Shown here piece after piece: positions 57,201-64,000 of a stretch of 64,000 bases of DNA. Source of the DNA: Bolinopsis microptera. Taxonomy: Eukaryota > Ctenophora > Tentaculata > Lobata > Bolinopsidae. The notes beneath the pieces are model-generated. The model searched no databases. It had not been told where the DNA came from and worked only from the letters and a program-made list of their open reading frames with translations. The position numbers and the translations under genes are program-made. The stretch is taken from NCBI RefSeq assembly GCF_026151205.1, contig NC_087081.1:8799246-8863245 (forward strand), given 5' to 3'. Numbering within the stretch: the stretch's first letter is position 1; each line of letters opens with the position of its first letter.

Positions 57201-60200
57201 ATGTGCAGGTGACTAACAACACCTCCCTCCCTAGACTGCCCCCAGCTAGGAGTACTGTATGTGCAGGTGACTAACAACACCTCCCTCCCTAGACTGCCCC
57301 CAGCTAGGAGTACTGTATGTGTAGGTGACTAACAACACCTCCCTCCCTAGACTGCCCCCAGCTAGGAGTACTGTATGTGTAGGTGACTAACAACACCTCC
57401 CTCCCTAGACTGCCCCCAGCTAGGAGTACTGTATGTGTAGGTGACTAACAACACCTCCCTCCCTAGACTGCCCCCAGCTAGGAGTACTGTATGTGTAGGT
57501 GACTAACAACACCTCCCTCCCTAGACTGCCCCCAGCTAGGAGTACTGAATGTGTAGGTGACTAACAACACCTCCCTCCCTAGACTGCCCCCAGTTAGGAG
57601 TACTGTATGTGTATGTGACTAACAACACCTCCCTCCCTAGACTGCCCCCAGCTAGGAGTACTGTATGTGTAGGTGACTAACAACACCTCCCTCCCTAGAC
57701 TGCCCCCAGCTAGGAGTACTGTATGTGTAGGTGACTAACAACACCTCCCTCCCTAGACTGCCCCCAGCTAGGAGTACTGTATGTGCAGGTGACTAACAAC
57801 ACCTCCCTCCCTAGACTGCCCCCAGCTAGGAGTACTGTATGTGTAGGTGACTAACAACACCTCCCTCCCTAGACTGCCCCCAGCTAGGAGTACTGTATGT
57901 GTAGGTGACTAACAACACCTCCCTCCCTAGACTGCCCCCAGCTAGGAGTACTGTATGTGCAGGTGACTAACAACACCTCCCTCCCTAGACTGCCCCCAGC
58001 TAGGAGTACTGTATGTGTAGGTGACTAACAACACCTCCCTCCCTAGACTGCCCCCAGCTAGGAGTACTGTATGTGTAGGTGACTAACAACACCTCCCTCC
58101 CTAGACTGCCCCCAGCTAGGAGTACTGTATGTGCAGGTGACTAACAACACCTCCCTCCCTAGACTGCCCCCAGCTAGGAGTACTGTATGTGTAGGTGACT
58201 AACAACACCTCCCTCCCTAGACTGCCCCCAGCTAGGAGTACTGTATGTGTAGGTGACTAACAACACCTCCCTCCCTAGACTGCCCCCAGCTAGGAGTACT
58301 GTATGTGCAGGTGACTAACAACACCTCCCTCCCTAGACTGCCCCCAGCTAGGAGTACTGTATGTGTAGGTGACTAACAACACCTCCCTCCCTAGACTGCC
58401 CCCAGCTAGGAGTACTGTATGTGTAGGTGACTAACAACACCTCCCTCCCTAGACTGCCCCCAGCTAGGAGTACTGTATGTGTAGGTGACTAACAACACCT
58501 CCCTCCCTAGACTGCCCCCAGCTAGGAGTACTGTATGTGTAGGTGACTAACAACACCTCCCTCCCTAGACTGCCCCCAGCTAGAAGTACTGAATGTGTAG
58601 GTGACTAACAACACCTCCCTCCCTAGACTGCCCCCAGTTAGGAGTACTGTATGTGTATGTGACTAACAACACCTCCCTCCCTAGACTGCCCCCAGCTAGG
58701 AGTACTGTATGTGTAGGTGACTAACAACACTTCCCTCCCTAGACTGCCCCCAGCTAGGAGTACTGTATGTGCAGGTGACTAACAACACCTTCCTCCCTAG
58801 ACTGCCCCCAGCTAGGAGTACTGTATGTGTAGGTGACTAACAACACCTCCCTCCCTAGACTGCCCCCAGCTAGGAGTACTGTATGTGCAGGTGACTAACA
58901 ACACCTCCCTCCCTAGACTGCCCCCAGCTAGGAGTACTGTAATTAAACGGAATTAAACGGAATTAAAACGGAATTAAACGGAATTAAACGGAATTAAACG
59001 TAAAGTTGTCAGAGATGGCACTAACACCATCGTCTCGACTATACATGAATGAATAACATATCTAGAGTAGGTAAAATTCGAGATTCAAGAATCATGAAAA
59101 TTTAAAACAAAATCACTTAAAATTTAACTCCCGTACAAACAACCGAAATAGAAATAATTGCTGAAATAATAATTTAACAAAAGAGGAAGTAGTAAAAGGC
59201 AACTTCAATGGTCACTAAACTGCGATATTAGTATTCGAGTCCACAAAAGACACATTCATACTCAAACAGTCCTCCCACTCACAGTCACAACGTACTGGAA
59301 ACAGTAATCACTAGTGTTCCATGCTCGTACAACAGATCGTGAAATCTGCATAATGATGGTTGATCTGTATCATGTCTGTTGAGTTGGTAGTCCTGATGGG
59401 GTGACAGGCAGTATTGGCGTCTTTTTCGGGTTCCTGATGCGGTGACAGTTGCAAAGGAATTTGCCCAGTTCTTGCACATGGGCAGAATTCATGATAGCTC
59501 CGTATTCCTTGAGCAGCAAAAGACTCTTAAGGTTTTCCGACAGTGAGAGTCTCGCTGAGTGGTACATTGGACATTCAGTGAGGCAGTGTTCTTCATTTTC
59601 AATGATTGTTCCTTCGAAAAAGGGGAGATATTCTAAGCCTTGAACGTTATCCTTGTTGCAGCAGAATCTGCAGGCTCTCGTCCACGTTCCAGTTTCTTTT
59701 GTGTATCTCCCTCTTTCAATAAGAAGGTCATGGCTACTGGAGCGGATTTTTGCTATGTGCATGCGACATTGACTATTCTTTAGATTGAGATACTACTGTA
59801 TGTGTAGGTGACTAACAACACCTCCCTCCCTAGACTGCCCCCAGCTAGGAGTACTGTATGTGTAGGTGACTAACAACACCTCCCTCCCTAGACTGCCCCC
59901 AGCTAGGAGTACTGTATGTGCAGGTGACTAACAACACCTCCCTCCCTAGACTGCCCCCAGCTAGGAGTACTGTATGTGTAGGTGACTAACAACACCTCCC
60001 TCCCTAGACTGCCCCCAGCTAGGAGTACTGTATGTGTAGGTGACTAACAACACCTCCCTCCCTAGACTGCCCCCAGCTAGGAGTACTGTATGTGCAGGTG
60101 ACTAACAACACCTCCCTCCCTAGACTGCCCCCAGCTAGGAGTACTGTATGTGCAGGTGACTAACAACACCTCCCTCCCTAGACTGCCCCCAGATAGGAGT

Positions 60201-61803
60201 ACTGTATGTGCAGGTGACTAACAACACCTCCCTCCCTAGACTGCCCCCAGCTAGGAGTACTGTATGTGTAGGTGACTAACAACACCTCCCTCCCTAGACT
60301 GCCCCCAGCTAGGAGTACTGTATGTGTAGGTGACTAACAACACCTCCCTCCCTAGACTGCCCCCAGCTAGGAGTACTGTATGTGTAGGTGACTAACAACA
60401 CCTCCCTCCCTAGACTGCCCCCAGCTAGGAGTACTGTATGTGTAGGTGACTAACAACACCTCCCTCCCTAGACTGCCCCCAGCTAGGAGTACTGTATGTG
60501 TAGGTGACTAACAACACCTCCCTCCCTAGACTGCCCCCAGATAGGAGTACTGTATGTGTAGGTGACTAACAACATCTCCCTCCCTAGACTGCCCCCAGCT
60601 AGGAGTACTGTATGTGCAGGTTACTAACAACACCTCCCTCCCTAGACTGCCCCCAGCTAGGAGTACTGTATGTGCACCTCCACAGAGCAGAGGGCATCGC
60701 TCACGAGGACCCTGAGGAGAGTGTTGATCCTAATGTTAGAGTTTATCTGAACAACCAGCAGGTTATTTACTAATTATTAATTTAATGTAATTAATTAATG
60801 TAAGCATATTGTCATGATATCTGTAAATATGGTAAAGTATATGGTGAAAGTTATATGAAGAGGATAACGTTTATAAAACATCCCAAAACGTGTTTCAAAG
60901 CAAAATCTCGAATGTTGATTAAGAAGGGTATATCATCATCAATTATGAAAGAAATTGCTCTATTTTCAATTAGAGGACGTAATAGTTTCTGAATAGTGGA
61001 GATGCTTGTCGTGGAAGTTTTTCTATGTTTGAAAATTAAAAGACTTAATATTTGTATTCCTTGCATAAGGTGTACAAATCAGAGACATATCCTAATTCCG
61101 GTGATCCAATATTCGACGAGAAATTCCAGATACTTGTTCGGACAAAATACTCTACCATTCCAGAAATAGCTGACCAGGTAAATTGCTGAGAGTAAGAAAC
61201 TCTTATTAGCAGTTATTAATAAAAATTGGGAAATTATCGAATACAATTAATAATACATCATAAGGAGTCATGAAGATGATTATGCACTCGACATAGAGGA
61301 CCTGGGACACCACCCTCAGGCAAAGCGATTACTTTTACTTATTTTTCAGACCCTGAGATTTGACGTATCCGACTATGACAAGTTTACAGACGACGACTTT
61401 TTGGGTCAAACTTCTGTCAACCTTTCAACTGTGAGTCGAGCTTAAATTCTTAAAGTGTAATTTGTAAAAGCGACCCAAGCTATATACTAGGATCGTTCGG
61501 CGGTCCACTAAAAGTAACTCGTCTTAAGATTGAAAATAATACAAGATAATGTATTTACCATTTACTCTGCATGCATTTTCCATGAAACAAACTACTTCCC
61601 TCATTTGCATTGCCATTACCATCGACAATAAAGTAGAAAAATTAACAAAAAACAATAACTTGTGGTGACACAACATTTAATTTTATATCCCGCAGGACGT
61701 GGTTGTTAACAAAGGTCTCTACCTACAGAAAAGGGCGTCAAAAGTTGGATACAGTGTCCTGTATGTTTCCATGGTGTTCAAACCAGTACCATTCTATAAA
61801 TAG
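42202..61803 (+). CDS. Extended-synaptotagmin-like SMP + two C2 domain protein, 13 exons
   Basis: Exons: 42202-42338, 48726-48885, 49110-49223, 49729-49862, 50102-50205, 50448-50540, 52530-52647, 52894-53059, 54493-54582, 60646-60761, 61070-61177, 61350-61430, 61696-61803; about 509 aa. A hydrophobic N-terminus (LGLLSLILVSVVSL) could be a signal anchor or signal peptide. Then comes VESMEWFNTL, as at the start of SMP domains, and an SMP-like module through exon 6 (LPDWILSLELERLEF, GVSGQLSLNGVTLMAQARLE). A first C2-like region (exons 6-9) lacks an evident Asp cluster. A second C2 (exons 10-13) keeps VDPNVRV, DPIFDEKF and DVSDYDKFTDDDFLG, so it should bind Ca2+. The family moves lipid at membrane contacts. 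Exon 7 is one base short for the frame (see findings). TMEM24/C2CD2 or tricalbin kinship is also possible. Confidence 0.75.
42339..48525 (+). repeat. 43-bp minisatellite carrying the exon 1 splice donor, ~144 units, fills intron 1
   Basis: The first unit begins at the exon 1/intron 1 junction: exon ATCCTG|GTAAATTATTC, and each unit ends ACTAATCCTG before the next GTAAAT. The last exon bases and the donor are thus copied in every unit. The consensus unit has no AG dinucleotide, so it offers donors but no acceptors. Common variants: CTACCAA for CTGCCAA, CAATTAA for CAACTAA, and TTATCTATC or TTATCGATC for TTATTCATC. Confidence 0.97.
49228..49455 (+). repeat. 14-bp minisatellite at the 5' end of intron 3, ~16 units
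   Basis: Unit ATAAACCTCACATT, starting within 5 bp of the exon 3 donor (GTGAGTTTAAC). Nearly invariant. Confidence 0.95.
49597..49687 (+). mobile_element. Diverged mini-transposon relative in intron 3
   Basis: Keeps TCAGGCTGTCA, CCGCCATAT and GATCCCCAGGTAAG in the order seen in the 37341 copy, but no target duplication is visible. Confidence 0.45.
50945..50967 (+). repeat. (AAT)n microsatellite in intron 6
   Basis: About 7 AAT units; a second shorter run lies near 51195. Confidence 0.9.
51382..52280. mobile_element. 0.9-kb TIR element in intron 6
   Basis: The ends are perfect inverted repeats of about 33 bp starting TACCTTATCGGACCTTATTT, with TA at the borders. Sub-terminal GAACGGACATTA units repeat inside both ends (about 51418-51455 and 52165-52225). 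No transposase frame found. Confidence 0.8.
53581..53970 (-). CDS. Small single-exon membrane protein, nested in intron 8 (unrecognised)
   Basis: 129 aa on the strand opposite to the host gene. Residues 2-28 form a strongly hydrophobic helix (LLVTVVLLFAVVTIGAAVIF) bounded by Glu before and Arg-Lys after, as expected of a single membrane span with the tail in the cytosol. Residues 36-70 are a charged heptad-like segment (EDLEKKVQSYL, DYLEKKIREVERAA) that could form a coiled coil. The C-terminus is polar with ADAATELD and TDAVIQIE. ATG context is AAAATGA. Natural composition, the domain-like layout and lack of repeats support a real gene; it could also be a retrocopy. I do not recognise the family, and no poly(A) signal is obvious downstream. 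Confidence 0.55.
   Translation of the reverse strand: MILEEIILLVTVVLLFAVVTIGAAVIFWTRKGQNYSMIEDLEKKVQSYLESSEYVSLDFSDYLEKKIREVERAAHVKMNPRRIVMADAATELDCNEQADACTQTNLASTQSLPQIIQVKPLTDAVIQIE
54765..58941 (+). repeat. 58-bp minisatellite carrying the exon 10 acceptor, block 1 (~72 units)
   Basis: Each unit reads GTGACTAACAACACC, TCCCTCCCTAG, then ACTGCCCCCAGCTAGG, AGTACTGTATGTG and CAG or TAG before the next GTGACT. GACTAAC matches the UACUAAC branch site in 6 of 7 bases, 18 nt before the acceptor. The bases after the AG equal the start of true exon 10 at 60646. Variants (CCATAG, CTACACTG, CTGAATG, CAGTTAGG, TGTATGTGAC) recur at distances that are whole multiples of 58. Confidence 0.97.
58942..59793 (-). 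mobile_element. 5'-truncated LINE inserted in the 58-bp array
   Basis: Splits the array and is flanked by TACTGTA at 58935-58941 and 59794-59800. On the minus strand, 59762-59370 encodes a non-LTR ORF2 C-terminus: IERGRYTKE, CRFC, then EEHCLTECPMYHSAR, the usual Cys/His module. The element ends in about six AATTAAACGG-type units (58941-59000), a short tandem 3' tail typical of several LINE clades. Confidence 0.75.
59794..60672 (+). repeat. 58-bp minisatellite, block 2 (~15 units), ending in exon 10
   Basis: Same unit as 54765-58941. The last unit merges into exon 10: its acceptor (AG at 60644-60645) is the one that keeps the reading frame, and GTATGTGCAC replaces GTATGTGCAGGTGAC. Confidence 0.97.
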
Positions 61804-62171
61804 AATTATTGGTTCGAGGGACAATTGTGAAATGCAAAGTAGCTGATTGTTCAAAATATATGAAATTTATTAGCTGTTAACTGATTCTTCGGGATTAGAT
61901 TTAAATTTTTGAATTGATTCTGACCCTTTTTATTTTTCAGAATGTGAAAAATGTAACATTGTTGTTTAACAGTAGACTGCTACTACGGCTATGCAAAAGT
62001 ACTTTAGCTTAAAATGGGTCAAATATAGTTTTTTCGGTGTATAAAAATCCCAAATCTAGCGATCAACTGCAAAAAAAATGAAAAAAACGTAATCAATAAT
62101 TGTATTGTCCCATTCATTCACAATTGATTATAGGAGGCACTTACGATGCGTTACGACACTAACTGAGCTCA
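61804..62171. other. 3' flank of the SMP/C2 gene
   Basis: AT-rich. No canonical AATAAA is seen close to the stop; the cleavage site is not identifiable. Confidence 0.4.
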
Positions 62172-62234
62172 TTACAGTTTACATGCCTTGAATAATGGGA
62201 AAAGCGACCGACATATTTCATTATCGGTATCATT

Positions 62235-62672
62235 TTGCGTTTGGGTACGGTAATTCAAATTGATATCACTTCCTTTTGTTTGGAAAAAGGAAACACTAGC
62301 AACGGTCCTGCGGTCCAACTCCACTCTACCCAATTTTGGGTTTTGTTTAAGATACATGATCCTGATTCAACTGCAGTACACCTCATCACGGGACATTGTG
62401 GCCTCAACAAACACCTACACACCATTCGCAAATCAGACACAAGTGCTTCTCCTAAATGCGGCGACGGAGAGGAGACTGTCTCACACTTTCTCGGACTGCG
62501 GACAGTGCCCGGCTATTGCCCAAATTGAAATAAGAGGTCAATATTTCCGGGACTAATACCTCTCTCACAATGACATATTCGACAACCAACACATCTCCAC
62601 CATTGTCAACTTTACAAACCACACTAAACGCTTAGTGGTGCTAGAGGAGTTGGACCAGACAGGTGTAACATA
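62235..62672 (+). pseudogene. C-terminal fragment of a jockey-like non-LTR element
   Basis: In broken frames: HLITGHCGLNKHL, then SPKCGDGEETVSHFL, QCPAIAQ, and further on NFTNHTKRLVVLEEL. The TGHG/H and C-x2-C…EET…H…C pattern is the conserved tail after RNase H in jockey/R1-type elements. At least one frameshift lies near 62490. No RT domain precedes it in the window. Confidence 0.65.
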
Positions 62673-62835
62673 GCGACTATTTTAACGCCGTCTTATTTCG
62701 CCTCTCTCTTCCACACTCAACCACCACTTAAGCGTTTACAGTTTATCTATGACACACCCCACAACACTTACCATCATCCTTGATTACACATCTTGATTCC
62801 ACTGGCATCCTCCCACAGGACTGCCATACCCCAGA

Positions 62836-62935
62836 GGGGGTATAGGACGCAGCGGCGGAAGTCACTGCTGTGGTGGACGGTACAGCGGAGGACGGTACAG
62901 CGGAGGACGGTACGGCGGTACTCCGCCGCAGTGAC
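62836..62935 (+). repeat. Short GC-rich repeat (GGACGGTACAGCGGA)
   Basis: Three to four 15-bp units; frames through it on both strands are low-complexity. Confidence 0.75.
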
Positions 62936-63061
62936 CGGTTCCCGCAGAGGTAGGCAAAGCATCCATATGCTATCCTCTCGTGGGCCAACCAGGCCCAGCC
63001 TCTTTTTTTAATGATCCTGATTCCTGAATACCTGCTCGTGTCCAGGAGTTACCTGTAGTCA

Positions 63062-63721
63062 GTGTAATAAGCGCCAAGCGCGAGCACAGAACTTTTTTCT
63101 CCGATTTCGATAAATTTGGTACCAAAATTTGTCTAAAAATGTGAATAAAATAAATCCACCGTGTAGCAATTTTCGCTAAAAATGCTACACGGCGCTTGTT
63201 CGCCGCGCGTGCTTTTTTCGCGCCAATTTTTAGTTTTTGGCCTATAACTTTCATATTTTCAGTTATTATCACATAATTATTATGGCATCGTAATCAGCTC
63301 ATCGAGACGAAACTTTTTGTACTAATATTTTAAGATTTAAAGGAAAACTATTTTCAAAATTTTTCAATCTGAACACAAGGGTCCCCCCTTGTGTGAAATT
63401 TTGAAAAATTTTTGAAAAATTTGGTGCTTCAAATATTATAATTTTGGTACCAAAAGTTGCGTCTGACTAAGCTCATTACGATGCTGTAATAATTATTTCA
63501 AAATATTCAATATTTTAGGAGTTATAGGCATTTTAAGTAATAAATTACCCATTTTTCGTCCTTTGTACATTCTTGTAATGCACAGGAGGCCCACATATAG
63601 CTCGACGTTATTTTGCTACACGGTGAATTTGCATTATTCACACTTAGAGGCAACTTTTGGTACCAAATTTATCAAAATCAGAGACAAAAAATTCTGTGCC
63701 AACTCATGGCGCTTATTACAT
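63062..63721. mobile_element. TIR element C (~0.66 kb)
   Basis: The ends are inverted repeats of about 75 bp with mismatches: GTGTAATAAGCGCCA, GCACAGAA and GATAAATTTGGTACC on the left, complement on the right ending TGGCGCTTATTACAT. The middle shares ACACAAGGGTCCCCCCTTGT and GCACAGGAGGCCCACAT with element B, though the ends differ. Confidence 0.75.
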
Positions 63722-63783
63722 AGACTACTGGGGACCCAGGCTAATTATTATTATACAACTTTATTCAAATAAATAAATAGTAC

Positions 63784-64000
63784 AGGGTGGGCCAAAAGTC
63801 AGTACCCATACCACATACGTTGGGTCTTATACCTCCGCCGTCTTTTATATATTTGAGAGCTGTTGCTTTGCAGATGGCATACTATACTTACTGGTTCGAG
63901 GATTCCGTCGTAAAAATTGGAAAATTGGAATATTTTAGACCACGCCCATTCAATATTAAAACACTTATATTGTTCGCTGTGAACATGTTGGACGCCTAAT
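63784..64000 (+). mobile_element. Possible start of a Tc1/mariner-like element, cut by the window end
   Basis: ACAGGGTGGGCCAAAAGTCA resembles the terminal repeat of mariner/IS630-type elements. The other end would lie outside the window. A 70-codon frame starting at 63787 is unrecognised. Confidence 0.3.

Noticed and set aside
54765-60672. Possible tandem-repeat protein domain (each unit as coding repeat)
   Set aside because: 58 is not a multiple of 3 and the unit has stops in the relevant frames; it lies in an intron by exon phase.
62743-63011. Frames with SSAVPSSAVPS-type repeats
   Set aside because: Come from a 15-bp GC-rich repeat; no gene context.
1-64000. Search for tRNA and rRNA genes
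   Set aside because: No convincing tRNA B-box plus acceptor stem, and no rRNA stretch, was seen by eye; a covariance-model scan would be decisive.

Overview
The window is nuclear DNA of an invertebrate animal. Genes are split by GT-AG introns, intergenic DNA is AT-rich and dense with repeats, there are short vertebrate-type (CCCTAA) telomere tracts inside the sequence, and the two best-supported host genes are animal families. The species cannot be named from sequence alone; an early-branching or other repeat-rich invertebrate is plausible.

Layout. 1-14 kb is almost free of genes: one non-LTR retrotransposon ORF1 relic on the minus strand (1308-2207), a weak multi-exon candidate (9160-10854), and a thicket of small inverted-repeat elements, among them about 80-bp mini-transposons with 10-bp target duplications, a 1.2-kb element with 'ACTGCCG...' ends, and GC-rich foldbacks. 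About 14.2-21.06 kb is a near full-length, apparently intact non-LTR retrotransposon. Its ORF1 joins an AlkB-type 2-oxoglutarate/Fe(II) oxygenase to an SGNH hydrolase; its ORF2 has two zinc-finger modules, an APE-type endonuclease and a reverse transcriptase. 21-32 kb is repeat-derived: a second 'ACTGCCG' element, a 1.36-kb palindrome with no spacer, and a decayed RNase H fragment.

32475-39053 (+) is a 12-exon SLC5A7-type high-affinity choline transporter with every exon in phase. Its introns hold several small elements, and part of exon 10 has been duplicated around a TIR element. A 14-bp minisatellite lies just past its poly(A) signal. 42202-61803 (+) is a 13-exon gene for a protein with an N-terminal hydrophobic segment, an SMP-like lipid-transfer domain and two C2 domains (extended-synaptotagmin-like). 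More than half of this 19.6-kb gene is minisatellite grown from its own splice junctions. Intron 1 is about 144 copies of a 43-bp unit that repeats the exon 1 donor. Intron 9 holds about 87 copies of a 58-bp unit that repeats the exon 10 branch point, acceptor and first exon bases, closed by a new GT donor. Intron 3 starts with a 14-bp repeat. A small membrane-protein gene lies on the opposite strand in intron 8. The last 2 kb holds another LINE C-terminal relic and a 0.66-kb TIR element.

The two host genes fit excitable or secretory cells (choline uptake; lipid transfer at membrane contacts), but nothing in the sequence shows they work together. The most novel items are the splice-junction minisatellites, which look like an array of possible poison exons, and the AlkB-SGNH retrotransposon ORF1.
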